DNA from: Pararhizobium qamdonense
GTDB taxonomy: Bacteria > Pseudomonadota > Alphaproteobacteria > Rhizobiales > Rhizobiaceae
Length of the DNA stretch: 64,000 nucleotides
NCBI RefSeq assembly: GCF_029277445.1
Contig: NZ_CP119567.1
Coordinates: 434,001-498,000, forward strand
Direction: 5' to 3'
This document shows, one piece after another, positions 43,528 to 53,262 of the stretch; within the stretch, counting starts at the first letter, position 1, and every line of letters starts with the position of its first letter. The notes beneath the pieces are model-generated. The model saw only the letters and a program-made list of their open reading frames with translations. It was not told the DNA's origin and did not search any database. The translations under genes and the position numbers were made by a program.

Positions 43528-44340
43528 TTAGAAGGCAGCGACGATCTGGCCCTTGTAACGGTCCTCGATAAACTTGCGCGTTTCGGCGCTGTTCAAGGCC
43601 TTTGCCAGCTTGGCGATCCGCGGATCATCCTTGGTTTCCGGACGCGTGACCAGATATTCGCTCCAGACATTGTAGCCATCCTGGCCGCGATCGATCAGCA
43701 GCGCCTTGGACAGATCAAGCTTGGCCTCGAACACATAATTGCCGTTCAGCGCGCCGAGATCGACTTCGCCCAGTGCGCGCGGCAAAAGTGCCGATTCAAG
43801 CTCGACGATCTTCAGGTTCTTGGGGTTTTCCACCACGTCCTTGAGGGTCGGCAGCTTGTCGTCCGGCGAGGTGAGTTCGGGCTTGCCGCTGACCTTGATC
43901 AGCCCGAGCTTTTGCAACAGCAACAGGCCACGCCCGCCATTGACGGGGTCGTTGGGGATCGCCACCGTCGCACCATCGGCCAGTTGGTCGATCGCGCTGA
44001 TCTTGGTGGAATAGGCGACGAACGGCTCGATGTGAACCGGAACGATCGGGACGAGACCCGTTCCGCGCTCCTTGTTGTAATCGTTGAGGAACGGCCGGTA
44101 CTGGTAATAATTGGCGTCGAGTTCGCCGGAAACGAGCTGCGCATTCGGCTGGATATAATCGGTAAAGACGCGGATATCGAGGTCGAGGCCTTCCTTGGCG
44201 ACGATCGGCTTGACGAATTCAAGGATTTCCGCGTGCGGAATGGCGGTCGCGCCGACGATGAGCGTATCGGCAGCCTTTGCCGCCTGCGACAGGCCGAATG
44301 CCATAGCGGCAGCGAAGGTCAGAGTTTTCAGAATGCGCAT
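43528..44340 (-). CDS. metQ: MetQ/NlpA-family periplasmic binding protein
   Basis: A 270-aa binding protein of the MetQ family. Residues 1-24 are a Sec signal cleaved after AKA; there is no lipobox Cys, so unlike many MetQ proteins it is soluble. Landmarks are LIVGATAIPHAEIL, QLVSGELDANYYQYRPFL, VAIPNDPVNGGRGLLLLQ and NGNYVFEA. AGGAGG is 6 bases upstream of 44340. Within a sulfur operon it more likely binds a sulfur compound related to methionine than methionine only. Confidence 0.87.
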   Translation of the reverse strand: MRILKTLTFAAAMAFGLSQAAKAADTLIVGATAIPHAEILEFVKPIVAKEGLDLDIRVFTDYIQPNAQLVSGELDANYYQYRPFLNDYNKERGTGLVPIVPVHIEPFVAYSTKISAIDQLADGATVAIPNDPVNGGRGLLLLQKLGLIKVSGKPELTSPDDKLPTLKDVVENPKNLKIVELESALLPRALGEVDLGALNGNYVFEAKLDLSKALLIDRGQDGYNVWSEYLVTRPETKDDPRIAKLAKALNSAETRKFIEDRYKGQIVAAF

Positions 44341-44360
44341 GCTTATCCTCCTATATGGGT

Positions 44361-45020
44361 TCATTTTCGGGAAAAGTGGGAGACGAGCCGGTTGCCGGCC
44401 GCCTGGATGAGCTGGACGAAGACGATGAGGATGACCACGCAGACCAGCATGATTTCCGTCTGGAAGCGGTGATAGCCATAGCGGATCGCCAGATCCCCAA
44501 GACCGCCGCCGCCGATCGCGCCGGACATGGCGGTGTAATCGACCAGAACGATCGCCGTAACGGTCACCGCAGCCAGAAGGCTCGGCAGGGCTTCCGGCAG
44601 GACCGCGCGGAAAATCGTCTGCGTGGTAGAGGCGCCCATCGCCTGGCTCGCCTCGATGATCCCTCTATCGACCTCGCGCAGCGCCGTCTCGACCAGCCGC
44701 GCAAAGAAGGGAGCCGTGCCGATCACCAGCGGAAAGATCACGCCGCGAATGCCAAGCGACGTGCCGGTGACGATCACCGTAATGGGCATCAGGACGATCA
44801 AAAGAATGATGAAGGGGACGGAGCGAATGATGTTCAGGACGAAGGACAGACCGCCATAGGCAAGCGGCTGCGAAAAGATCTGCTGGCGCCCGGTCAGATA
44901 TAGGAGAATTCCCAGAGGCAACCCCAGAAGCACCGTCAAGGACAGCGCGCCCCCGACCATGGCCAGCGTCTGCGACAGGGCCTTGAAGATATCGGCCCAG
45001 TAGAGGTTCTCAAACGACAT
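44361..45020 (-). CDS. metI: MetI-family ABC permease
   Basis: A 219-aa inner-membrane permease with five hydrophobic segments and an EASQAMGASTTQTIFRAVLPEA docking loop, typical of MetI. It overlaps the MetN gene by 11 bases and is followed by MetQ. Confidence 0.9.
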   Translation of the reverse strand: MSFENLYWADIFKALSQTLAMVGGALSLTVLLGLPLGILLYLTGRQQIFSQPLAYGGLSFVLNIIRSVPFIILLIVLMPITVIVTGTSLGIRGVIFPLVIGTAPFFARLVETALREVDRGIIEASQAMGASTTQTIFRAVLPEALPSLLAAVTVTAIVLVDYTAMSGAIGGGGLGDLAIRYGYHRFQTEIMLVCVVILIVFVQLIQAAGNRLVSHFSRK

Positions 45021-46107
45021 GACGAAGGCCTCCGTCCCTGTGCAGAGAGGGCAAGGGCGTCAGCGAAAGCCTCTTTTCCCCATCCGCGTCATGGACCTCA
45101 CCGCCATGGACTTCGACCGTGACGCCGCCGGCGCGCAATCCGGCAATGGCGCCCGCGACATCCTGCCCGGAGAGCGACACGGTGAATTGCGCATAGGGGG
45201 TGTCGCGGATATTGCCCACCCGGCCGGAGAGGATCTGGTAATCGGCGCCGTGTTCGCGGGCAATCTTGCCAAGCAGCGGCTTGCGCGCCGCATCGTTGAC
45301 GAATGTCAGCCGCACGATCCGCCCCGGCACGCCGGCGGCTGCGATATTGCTCAAAAGTCCGCCATCGGGTTCGGCTTCCCGCACCAGTTTCAGCGTCGCC
45401 TCGTGTTGCGGATGCAGGAAGACCTGCGTGACCGGCCCTGTCTCGACAACCCGCCCGTGGTCGAGGACCGCGACGCGATCGCAGGTACGGCGAACGATAT
45501 CCATCTCATGGGTAATGAGCACGATGGTCACGCCGAGGTCGCGGTTGATCTGCTGCAAAAGCTCAAGCACCGAGCCCGTGGTCTGCGGGTCGAGCGCGCT
45601 GGTCGCCTCGTCGCACAGAAGAACTTTTGGCGCGCAGGCAAGGGCGCGGGCGATCCCCACCCGCTGCTTCTGGCCGCCCGACAATTGCCGCGGATATTTT
45701 TGCGCATGGGCTTCAAGCCCGACCCGGGCCAGCAAGGTCCCGACCTTGTCGGCAATCTCATGGCGGCCGTATTCGCCGGTCAGTTCCAGCGGATAGGCGA
45801 CATTGCCGAAGACCGTGCGGGCGCTAAGCAGATTGAAATGCTGAAACACCATGCCGATCTGGCGGCGCAAATCCCGCAGGTCCCCGCCCTTGAAATCCGT
45901 CACAGCGCGGCCGTCGACGATCACCTCGCCGCCGGTCGGGCGCTCCAGCAGATTGATCAGCCGGACCAGCGTGGATTTTCCAGCGCCGGAGGAGCCGATG
46001 ATGCCGAAGATTTCTCCCTTGGCGATCGAAAGGTTGACGCCATCGAGCGCGGTGACGGCCCCGGTCTTTCCGGAAAAATCCTTCCTGATGTTTTCGAGCG
46101 TGATCAT
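45010..46107 (-). CDS. metN: MetN-family ABC ATPase with NIL domain
   Basis: A 365-aa ATPase. Walker A is GSSGAGKST, signature LSGGQKQR, Walker B VLLCDEA, switch ITHEMD. The C-terminal NIL domain (about residues 260-340) is the methionine-sensing regulatory part of MetN. It begins 6 bases after the SfnB-like gene upstream, so one operon. Confidence 0.9.
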   Translation of the reverse strand: MITLENIRKDFSGKTGAVTALDGVNLSIAKGEIFGIIGSSGAGKSTLVRLINLLERPTGGEVIVDGRAVTDFKGGDLRDLRRQIGMVFQHFNLLSARTVFGNVAYPLELTGEYGRHEIADKVGTLLARVGLEAHAQKYPRQLSGGQKQRVGIARALACAPKVLLCDEATSALDPQTTGSVLELLQQINRDLGVTIVLITHEMDIVRRTCDRVAVLDHGRVVETGPVTQVFLHPQHEATLKLVREAEPDGGLLSNIAAAGVPGRIVRLTFVNDAARKPLLGKIAREHGADYQILSGRVGNIRDTPYAQFTVSLSGQDVAGAIAGLRAGGVTVEVHGGEVHDADGEKRLSLTPLPSLHRDGGLRHVV

Positions 46108-46113
46108 GACGGG

Positions 46114-47427
46114 TCAGACCGCACTCAGGCCAATGCGCCACTGATAGGGCGGCAAGGTGCCGTTGACGGAGAAATCGCCGATGATGCGGTCCTTGTAGAT
46201 GCGCGGATTGTGCGATGCGAGCGTCCGCGCATTGCGCCAGTGACGGTCAAGCCCCGACGGCTTCTTGGTGGCGGACGCGCCGAGCGCATCGAAGACGATG
46301 GTTGCTGCATCAAGAATGAGCGTCGAAACCACGGTCTGGGCCTGGGCGGTCTCCAGCTCGGCAACGGCATTTGCCGTCTCTTCCGCTTCGGGATCACCCG
46401 CAAAATGCGCATCGAAGGCCCGCTGCAGCGATTGCGCCGCCTGCAGGACGATGGCGCTGGCGGCATAGGCGTTGCTGCGGATCCGGCCGACGACCTGCAG
46501 GACCTGCGGGTCCTGGCTCGAACGGGGGCCGGCCGCATTGGTATAGGTCCGGCGGCGCTCAGCCACGGCCCTTGAGACATCATTGGTCAGCGCACGGCCG
46601 ATACCGGCGAGCGTTGCCAGATGCACCAGCTGGTAGAAGGCTGCGGAATACCGGAATTTCTCTTCGTCGATGATGACGTCGTCGGCTGAGATGTCCACAT
46701 TGGTGAAGGTCGTCGTGCCGCTGGCCGTCAGCGTCTGGCCGAAACCGTCCCAGTCGTCGATCACAACGACACCGTCGGCATGGCGGCGGACGGAGACGGC
46801 AACGCCCTGCCCGTCCTCATTGCTCGCTCCGACATCGATCCAGTCGGCAAACAGCGAACCTGTCGTGTAATATTTGGTGCCGTTCAGAACCAGTTTGCCG
46901 TCTTTTCCGGAAACGCGCGTCGAAAAGCCTTCCTGCTTTGCCTCGCCGATTTCCGTCCAGGCATTCCCGGCGATTTCACCGCGCACCAGGCGTTCGGTCC
47001 AACGGGTGCGCCACGCGCCGCTGGCCTTGTTGACGATATCCTCGGCAAAGCCGAAATGGCCGCGAAGCGCCTGCGTGATGTTGGAATCCGCCTCCGACAA
47101 CTCAATGAGAAGATTGAAAAATTCCGGCAGCGTCGCCCCCTGCCCGCCTTCCGCGACGGGAAGCCGCAAGGCTCCGAAACCGGCTTGCTTCAACCAGCCG
47201 ATCTGCTCATGCGGCAGGTCGCGGTCAAGTTCGCGTTGCACCGCACCTTCAGCGATGCGGGCAAAGAGCGGCCGGAAACCTGCGGCCAGTGTTTCATAGT
47301 GCGGGCTTGGCCCGGCGCCCCATACCAAATCGACCTGGCTCACTGACGTTCCTGCATTTGTTTCCGGCTGATGGTAAAGGCCTGCGGCCGGTTTTGCGTG
47401 GCGTTCGAGAAGTGTGTCCCCCATCAC
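46114..47427 (-). CDS. SfnB/DszC-like flavoenzyme
   Basis: A 437-aa acyl-CoA-dehydrogenase-fold protein. FGALRLPVAEGGQGATLPEFF, YYTTGSLFADWIDVGA, GFGQTLTASGTTTF and SGLDRHWRNARTLASHNP are landmarks shared with the SfnB-like protein at 42178. The start is GTG (47427) or ATG (47424) and overlaps the monooxygenase stop. It probably acts together with the LLM monooxygenase on an organosulfur compound; flavin reductase must come from elsewhere. Confidence 0.83.
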   Translation of the reverse strand: MMGDTLLERHAKPAAGLYHQPETNAGTSVSQVDLVWGAGPSPHYETLAAGFRPLFARIAEGAVQRELDRDLPHEQIGWLKQAGFGALRLPVAEGGQGATLPEFFNLLIELSEADSNITQALRGHFGFAEDIVNKASGAWRTRWTERLVRGEIAGNAWTEIGEAKQEGFSTRVSGKDGKLVLNGTKYYTTGSLFADWIDVGASNEDGQGVAVSVRRHADGVVVIDDWDGFGQTLTASGTTTFTNVDISADDVIIDEEKFRYSAAFYQLVHLATLAGIGRALTNDVSRAVAERRRTYTNAAGPRSSQDPQVLQVVGRIRSNAYAASAIVLQAAQSLQRAFDAHFAGDPEAEETANAVAELETAQAQTVVSTLILDAATIVFDALGASATKKPSGLDRHWRNARTLASHNPRIYKDRIIGDFSVNGTLPPYQWRIGLSAV

Positions 47428-48839
47428 GCACCCACCGTCTTCAGCTTGGGCTCGCCTTGCAGCTGGCGCGCCTTGACCGCTTCGATGTCACGGTAGCCGT
47501 CGGCCGGATGGGTTTTGGGCAGATAGGGGCCATCGCCAAAGAGCTTTTCTCTCAGCGTGCCCGGCTTGTAAGCAGTGGGATAGGCGCCGCGCTTTTGCAG
47601 TTCCGGCACGATATGGCCGACGACATCCTCGAAACTGTCCGGTGTCACCGCATAGGCGATGTTGAACCCATCGACACCGGTATCCTCGACCCATTCCTGC
47701 AGGATATCGGCAATCCGCTCAGGCGAGCCGACGAAGACAGGCCCCATGCCGCCGATGCCGCCGAACTGCGCGAGCTCGTCGATCGTCCATGACGTATCGC
47801 CACCGGCAATATGTTCCACAAAGGAATGGATGGCGTTGGTCTCGATCTTCTTGACCACGTCGGTCGGCGCGTACTGGCCGAAATCAATGCCGCTCCAGCC
47901 GGACATGAAGGTGAGCGAGCCGTCATAGGAGACGTAGCTCTTGTATTCCTCGAACTTCTTTTGCGCTTTCTCTTCGGTTTCGTCGGTGATGATGGTGATC
48001 AGCGTGTAGATGAACACCTTCTTCGGATCGCGCCCGGCCTGGGCAATGCGTTCGCGGATGTCAGCGACATAGCCCTTGAGCACCGATTTCGTCGGTGCGG
48101 CGACGAAGATGCACTCGGCATGACCGGCGGCGAATGTCTTGCCCGGACCTGAAGCGCCCGCCTGGTAGAGAACCGGGGTGCGCTGCGGCGACGGCTCGCT
48201 GAGGTGATAGCCGGGCACATCGAAATATTTGCCCTTGTGGCCGATTTCGTGGACCTTGCTGGGGTCGGTGAAGATGCGGTTCTCGCGATCGCGCAAAACC
48301 GCCCCCTCCTCCCAGCTGCCCTCGAACAGCTTGTAGAGCACCTCGACATATTCGGTGGCGACCTCGTAGCGGTTGTCATGGCCGCGCAGCCCGCCCTGAC
48401 CGATATTCTTGGCGCCGCTTTCCAGATAGGACGTGACGATGTTCCAGCCGACACGGCCCTTGGTGTGATGATCGGCCGTCGCCAGCCGGCGGGCGAAAGT
48501 GTAGGGGTGCTCGAACGAGGTCGATGCGGTGATGCCGATGCCGAGATGTTCGGTGGCAAGCGCAATCGGTGCGGCGAGCTGCAGCGGGTCGTTGACCGGG
48601 ATCTGCGCCGCCTGATGGATCGCGTGATAGTTGGTGCCCTTGTAGACATCGTAGTAGCCGATGACATCGGCAATGAAGATGCCATCGAAGACGCCGCGCT
48701 CGAGCGTGCGGGCGAGATCCTGCCAGTAGTCGAGGTCCTTGTATTTCCATGACCGGTCGCGCGGATGCGACCACAATCCCGGCGACTGATGGCCAACGCA
48801 GTTCATGTCGAAAGCGTTGAAGCGAATTTGACGGGCCAT
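47424..48839 (-). CDS. FMN-dependent LLM-class monooxygenase (NtaA/SnaA/DszA family)
   Basis: A 471-aa luciferase-like monooxygenase. The start RQIRFNAFDMNCVGHQSPGL, then FDGIFIADVIGYYDVYKG, GRVGWNIVTSYL and YQAGASGPG are NtaA/SnaA/DszA landmarks. These enzymes use reduced FMN from a partner reductase to cleave C-S or C-N bonds. GGAG is 6 bases before 48839. It is the first gene of the operon LLM, SfnB-like, metN, metI, metQ, sfnB. Likely role: release of sulfite from an organosulfur compound during sulfur limitation. Confidence 0.87.
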   Translation of the reverse strand: MARQIRFNAFDMNCVGHQSPGLWSHPRDRSWKYKDLDYWQDLARTLERGVFDGIFIADVIGYYDVYKGTNYHAIHQAAQIPVNDPLQLAAPIALATEHLGIGITASTSFEHPYTFARRLATADHHTKGRVGWNIVTSYLESGAKNIGQGGLRGHDNRYEVATEYVEVLYKLFEGSWEEGAVLRDRENRIFTDPSKVHEIGHKGKYFDVPGYHLSEPSPQRTPVLYQAGASGPGKTFAAGHAECIFVAAPTKSVLKGYVADIRERIAQAGRDPKKVFIYTLITIITDETEEKAQKKFEEYKSYVSYDGSLTFMSGWSGIDFGQYAPTDVVKKIETNAIHSFVEHIAGGDTSWTIDELAQFGGIGGMGPVFVGSPERIADILQEWVEDTGVDGFNIAYAVTPDSFEDVVGHIVPELQKRGAYPTAYKPGTLREKLFGDGPYLPKTHPADGYRDIEAVKARQLQGEPKLKTVGA

Positions 48840-49044
48840 GGATATCTCCAGTTTCCAGACAGGCGGCGGTTGAAAACACCGCCAAAGCCGGAACAAAATA
48901 GCCGCAAATCCGCGCAAATACAGATAATCTATGTTTTTTATAATCTAAATAAGGAAATCCAATTCCATTTATATCGCCGCTCAGCCAAGGCCGGACAGCT
49001 GCAGGTTGTTCACGCTTGCAAGGCTCACCCCGGCCAACCATTTT

Positions 49045-49081
49045 GTGTCCGGCCGGTCCTTTTTTTACTGCGGCCGGGCAC
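49045..49081. other. 11-bp inverted repeat with poly-T loop
   Basis: GTGTCCGGCCG and CGGCCGGGCAC flank a 15-base loop containing TTTTTTT. It lies in the 275-base gap between the sulfur operon promoter region and the end of the smoK-like gene. The T-run is in the loop rather than after the stem, so it is not a normal terminator. The rest of the gap holds an AT-rich stretch at 48920-48970 that may be the sulfur operon promoter. Confidence 0.4.
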
Positions 49082-49114
49082 ACGCTACCGGAGCGCTTTT
49101 CCCCGTGAGCCGTG

Positions 49115-50116
49115 TCATCGGATTGCCAGTCCCTTGTCGTTGAACGTGTGCACGCGGCCTTGCTCGGGTGTGAGGAAGACCTGGTCGCCGTGTTTGACGG
49201 CGAAGTCGCCGCCGACGCGGGCGGTGACGAGGCCGATGCCGTCGACATGGATGTGCAGGAACGTGTCGGAGCCGAGATGTTCGGCAACGCCGACCGTGCC
49301 GCGCCAGGTGCCGGTTTCGGTGGAGAGCTGCAGATGTTCGGGGCGCACGCCGATCGTATGGGCATCGTGCGGCTTGGCAAACGCGCCGGTGGCAAAGTTC
49401 ATGCGCGGCGAGCCGATGAAGCCGGCGACGAAGATATTGTCGGGCCGGTGATAGAGATCGAGCGGCGAGCCGACCTGCTCGATATTGCCGGCGTTCAGGA
49501 CGACGATCTTGTCGGCCATGGTCATGGCTTCGACCTGGTCATGGGTGACGTAGATCATCGTCGTCTTCAGCTGGTGATGCAGCTCGCTGATCTCCAGCCG
49601 CATCGTGCCGCGCAGCGCCGCATCCAGGTTGGACAGCGGCTCGTCGAACAGGAAGGCCGAGGGTTCGCGCACGATGGCGCGGCCGATGGCGACACGCTGG
49701 CGCTGGCCGCCCGACAGCTGGCCCGGGCGCCGGTCGAGATAATTGGTGAGGTTGAGCACGCGGGCTGCCTCCGCCACCTTCTTGTCGATCCCCGCCTGGT
49801 CCATCTTCGCCATCTTCAACGGGAAGGCGATATTGTTGCGCACCGTCATATGCGGATAGAGCGCATAGGACTGGAACACCATGGCGAGCCCCCGCTTGGC
49901 CGGAGCCGCGCCGGTAACGTCGCGCCCGTCGATCTCGATCGTGCCGGAGGTCGTGTCCTCAAGGCCGGCGATCAGCCGCAGAAGCGTCGATTTCCCGCAG
50001 CCCGAGGGACCGACGAAGACGACGAACTCGCCCTCGTTGATGGTCAGGTCGATGCCGGGAATGACCTGCGTCGCGCCAAAGCTCTTGTTGACTTTTTTCA
50101 GTTGGATATTGCCCAT
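49115..50116 (-). CDS. smoK: Polyol ABC transporter ATP-binding protein
   Basis: A 333-aa CUT1-type ATPase. Walker A is GPSGCGKST, signature LSGGQRQR, Walker B AFLFDEP, switch VTHDQVEA; a TOBE domain ends the protein. GGAGG is 5 bases before 50116. It follows two permease genes and is the last gene of the operon running left from 54266. The set matches the SmoEFGK sorbitol/mannitol importers. Confidence 0.87.
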   Translation of the reverse strand: MGNIQLKKVNKSFGATQVIPGIDLTINEGEFVVFVGPSGCGKSTLLRLIAGLEDTTSGTIEIDGRDVTGAAPAKRGLAMVFQSYALYPHMTVRNNIAFPLKMAKMDQAGIDKKVAEAARVLNLTNYLDRRPGQLSGGQRQRVAIGRAIVREPSAFLFDEPLSNLDAALRGTMRLEISELHHQLKTTMIYVTHDQVEAMTMADKIVVLNAGNIEQVGSPLDLYHRPDNIFVAGFIGSPRMNFATGAFAKPHDAHTIGVRPEHLQLSTETGTWRGTVGVAEHLGSDTFLHIHVDGIGLVTARVGGDFAVKHGDQVFLTPEQGRVHTFNDKGLAIR

Positions 50117-50164
50117 GCGTGCCTCCCAAGACTTTGTTTTTGCGTTCAAGTCTTTTCTTTTGCG

Positions 50165-50989
50165 TTATTTCACGGCGCCGAAGGTCAGGCCGCGGACAAG
50201 TTGTTTCTGTGAGAACCAGCCCATGATCAGGATCGGGGCGATGGCCAGCGTCGAGGCGGCCGAAAGCTTGGCCCAGAACAGGCCCTGCGGCGAGGAGAAG
50301 GACGCGATGAAGGCCGTCAGCGGTGCGGCATTGGTGGTGGTCAGCCGGATCGTCCAGAAGGCTTCATTCCAGGCCAGAATGATGTTGAGCAGCATGGTGG
50401 AGGCAATGCCCGGCACCGCCATCGGCGTCAGCACATACCAGATCTCGCCCCAGAGCGATGCACCGTCCATGCGCGAGGCTTCGAGGATCTCGCCGGGAAT
50501 TTCGCGGAAGTAGGTATAGAGCATCCACACGACGATCGGCAGGTTGATCATCGTCAGCATGATGGTCAGGCCAAAGCGGCTGTCGAGCAGGCCGAAGTCG
50601 CGGAACAGAAGATAGATCGGCACCATGACGGCAGCCGCCGGCATCATCTTGGTGGACAGCATCCACATGAGGATGTCCTTGGTCTTGTTGGTCGGCGAAA
50701 ACGCCATCGACCAGGCGGCCGGCACCGAGATCAACAGCGCAATCAGCGTCGAGCCGACCGAGATGATCACGGAGTTCAAAAAGAACTTGAAGTAATTGCT
50801 CTGCGCCTGCACGGCGGCATAGCTTTCCACCGTGCCCGACGGAATGAGGTTGAACCCCTGGATCGCCTCGGTCTCGGACTTGAACGAGGTGATGATCGTG
50901 TAGAGGATCGGAAAGAAGATCACCAGCGCGATGACCCAGGCGACAATGGTGAAGAAGACGGTTCTTCTGGTCGAAACGGCTCTGGCCAT
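50165..50989 (-). CDS. smoG: Polyol ABC transporter permease (SmoG-like)
   Basis: A 274-aa inner-membrane permease with six hydrophobic segments. The docking loop is EASRMDGASLWGEIWYVLTPM. GGGAG is 7 bases before 50989. It lies between the other permease and the ATPase. Confidence 0.85.
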   Translation of the reverse strand: MARAVSTRRTVFFTIVAWVIALVIFFPILYTIITSFKSETEAIQGFNLIPSGTVESYAAVQAQSNYFKFFLNSVIISVGSTLIALLISVPAAWSMAFSPTNKTKDILMWMLSTKMMPAAAVMVPIYLLFRDFGLLDSRFGLTIMLTMINLPIVVWMLYTYFREIPGEILEASRMDGASLWGEIWYVLTPMAVPGIASTMLLNIILAWNEAFWTIRLTTTNAAPLTAFIASFSSPQGLFWAKLSAASTLAIAPILIMGWFSQKQLVRGLTFGAVK

Positions 50990-51000
50990 GGTCTTCTCCC

Positions 51001-51873
51001 TTATTTGTCGAGGTTCTTGCCGACGGCGCGCATCAGGAAGAAGGCGACGATATTGGCAAGGATGACAGCGATGATACCGCCTGCCGACGCACCGCCGACA
51101 TCGTAGCCGAGCAGGGCCGTGCGGTAGATCAGGAACGGCAGGTTGGTCGAGGCATAACCCGGGCCGCCATTGGTGGTGACGAGGATTTCGGCGTAGACGC
51201 CCAGCAGAAAGATCGTCTGGATCAGGATGACGACGGTGATCGAGCGGGCGAGATGCGGCACGGTCAGATAGATGAAACGGTTGGCAAAGCCGGCGCCATC
51301 CATTTCGGCTGCCTCCTTCTGCTCGCCATCCAGCGATTGCAGCGCAGTCAAAAGGATCAGCGTGGCAAATGGCAGCCATTGCCAGGCGACGATGATGATG
51401 ATCGAAAATAGCGGATATTGCCCGAACCAATCGACCGGCTGCAGCCCGAAGAAGCGGCTGATATCGGCAAACACGCCATATTGCGGATGCATGATCATGT
51501 TCTTCCACACCAAGGCTGCCACCGGCGGCATGACGAAGAACGGCGAGATCACCAGGATGCGCACCAGCCCCTGGCCCCACATCGGCTGATCAAGCAACAG
51601 CGCAATCGAGATACCGCCGATGACGGTGATCAAAAGCACGCCGACCACGATGACCAGCGTGTTCCAGATCGACTGGAAAAACGCGGGATCCGAATAGAAA
51701 TACTGGTAGTTGAACAGGCCGGCGAAACTGACATTGCCCGGATTGAGCAGATTGTAGTTCTGGAACGAAAACCACAGCGTCATCGCCAAAGGCACGATCA
51801 TCCAGATCAGCAAAAGCCCAACCGACGGGGCCATCATCCAGCGCGCAAGCGTTTTGGTCTGTTGTGTTGCCAT
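51001..51873 (-). CDS. smoF: Polyol ABC transporter permease (SmoF-like)
   Basis: A 290-aa inner-membrane permease with six hydrophobic segments and the docking loop EAAEMDGAGFANRFIYLTVPHL. A GGAGGG ribosome site precedes 51873. The gap to the upstream gatZ-like gene is 111 bases and contains a 6-bp hairpin at 51930-51949. Confidence 0.86.
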   Translation of the reverse strand: MATQQTKTLARWMMAPSVGLLLIWMIVPLAMTLWFSFQNYNLLNPGNVSFAGLFNYQYFYSDPAFFQSIWNTLVIVVGVLLITVIGGISIALLLDQPMWGQGLVRILVISPFFVMPPVAALVWKNMIMHPQYGVFADISRFFGLQPVDWFGQYPLFSIIIIVAWQWLPFATLILLTALQSLDGEQKEAAEMDGAGFANRFIYLTVPHLARSITVVILIQTIFLLGVYAEILVTTNGGPGYASTNLPFLIYRTALLGYDVGGASAGGIIAVILANIVAFFLMRAVGKNLDK

Positions 51874-51984
51874 CCCCCGGCCCTCCCTCACTCAGCCTGC
51901 CGGCGCACCGAGGGCGCGCCTTTCCTGATGCTGACCGGAAACAGTCAGCCCCCACTTCATCTGCCGTGCAGCGGCAATCCTCTA

Positions 51985-53262
51985 TCAGACGGCCGTCTGG
52001 TTCACGGCGCGGTCGTAAATGGCAAGCACACGATCGACTGCCGCGATCATGATATCTTCAGCGGAAAGGCTGCGGATGTCCCCGGTATCAAATTGCGGAA
52101 GATACTGATGCTGCAGGGTTTCCGGGATCACCACATCGGTCAATACTTTCAGAAGCGTATCGACCGCGCGAACCGCCTGCGGCCTGTTCCAGTAATAGCG
52201 GATCCGGTCGCTGTAACTGTAATGGCGCTGCAGCCGCAATGCGCGTTCATCGCCGTGATAATGGCCCTGCCAGTCCTTGGGATGCGCCGTCATCACGTCT
52301 TCCATCGCGTGGAACAGCGGACGCTCGCCATAACCGGGCACCAGTTCGGTGGCGATCAGGTCGAGTGCGTACAGGGCTTCGCGGTAGGCGAAGGTGACGC
52401 CGGGGCCAACCTTCAGGATCGGGAACCCGTCGCGCACGAGCGCTGCGAGTGCCGCCTCCGGCTGATAGTCCGTGGAATGGGCCTCGAAGACGAGCATCTC
52501 GTCATTGTCAAGAACCTTCGCCAGGCGCGCCGCTTTAAAAGGATCGTATGCGATGACGTTATCGCTGCCGAATTCGACCCCCGGCTGGACGACGAAGGCG
52601 ATCGTGCGGGCGAATGCCTCTGTGAGGCCGGCCTTCTCGAAGATGTCGCGATGGATCGCGATCGTTGAAACAGCGGCATCCGGCGATGTGGGTTCCACCG
52701 TATCGAGAACATGATCGGCGCCGCCGGGAACGGGAACTTCCGTTCCCAGAATATAGACCGGCATGGGACGATTATGATCACGGGCCGTGTCCTCGGCCAC
52801 CGCGCACAATGCCGCCGCCCGCGTTGCGATCGTGGCGTCGTCGAGCGCTGCGGGCTCTCCAGCACAGCCCATCGACGCATCCAGGTGGATCTTGCTGAAG
52901 CCGGCCGCCACATAGGCCGCAACCATCGCCTTGGCCTTTTCCATCGCGGCTGCCGGGTCTTCACTCCGCCAGGGGTTCGGCCCGAGATGATCGCCGCCGA
53001 AAATCAAAAGGGTGCGGTCCAGCCGCTCTTCAGCGGCAATACCCTCGACCAGGCCGACGAAATCGGAGGGCGTCATGCCGGTATAGCCGCCGAGATGGTT
53101 GACCTGGTTGCAGGTGGCTTCAATCAACACGGGTTGCTGCGTCTTTGCCGCCAGGCGAAGCGCCGCGCGCAGCACAACGGGATGCGCCGAGCAGACCGAA
53201 GTTATGCCGCGCGGCCGCCCATTGCGTCGCGCCTTGGCCAGGTCCAAAAGAGGATTGCTCAT
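51985..53262 (-). CDS. gatZ: GatZ/KbaZ-family protein (tagatose 6-phosphate metabolism)
   Basis: A 425-aa protein of the GatZ/KbaZ family (COG4573). Landmarks are [48 protein letters not shown] and [15 protein letters not shown]. In enterobacteria it is the non-catalytic partner of tagatose-bisphosphate aldolase. No GatY/KbaY aldolase is nearby here. From memory, a relative in Agrobacterium was shown to epimerise tagatose 6-phosphate to fructose 6-phosphate, which would fit this operon better. Its start overlaps the kinase stop as ATGA. Confidence 0.86.
   Translation of the reverse strand: MSNPLLDLAKARRNGRPRGITSVCSAHPVVLRAALRLAAKTQQPVLIEATCNQVNHLGGYTGMTPSDFVGLVEGIAAEERLDRTLLIFGGDHLGPNPWRSEDPAAAMEKAKAMVAAYVAAGFSKIHLDASMGCAGEPAALDDATIATRAAALCAVAEDTARDHNRPMPVYILGTEVPVPGGADHVLDTVEPTSPDAAVSTIAIHRDIFEKAGLTEAFARTIAFVVQPGVEFGSDNVIAYDPFKAARLAKVLDNDEMLVFEAHSTDYQPEAALAALVRDGFPILKVGPGVTFAYREALYALDLIATELVPGYGERPLFHAMEDVMTAHPKDWQGHYHGDERALRLQRHYSYSDRIRYYWNRPQAVRAVDTLLKVLTDVVIPETLQHQYLPQFDTGDIRSLSAEDIMIAAVDRVLAIYDRAVNQTAV

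Noticed and set aside
45019..46575. A 518-codon plus-strand frame opposite metN and the SfnB-like gene
   Set aside because: No family pattern; both sense genes have complete motifs and good operon spacing.
49045..49081. Rho-independent terminator of the smoK-like gene
   Set aside because: The T-run lies in the loop and no T-run follows the stem in either direction.
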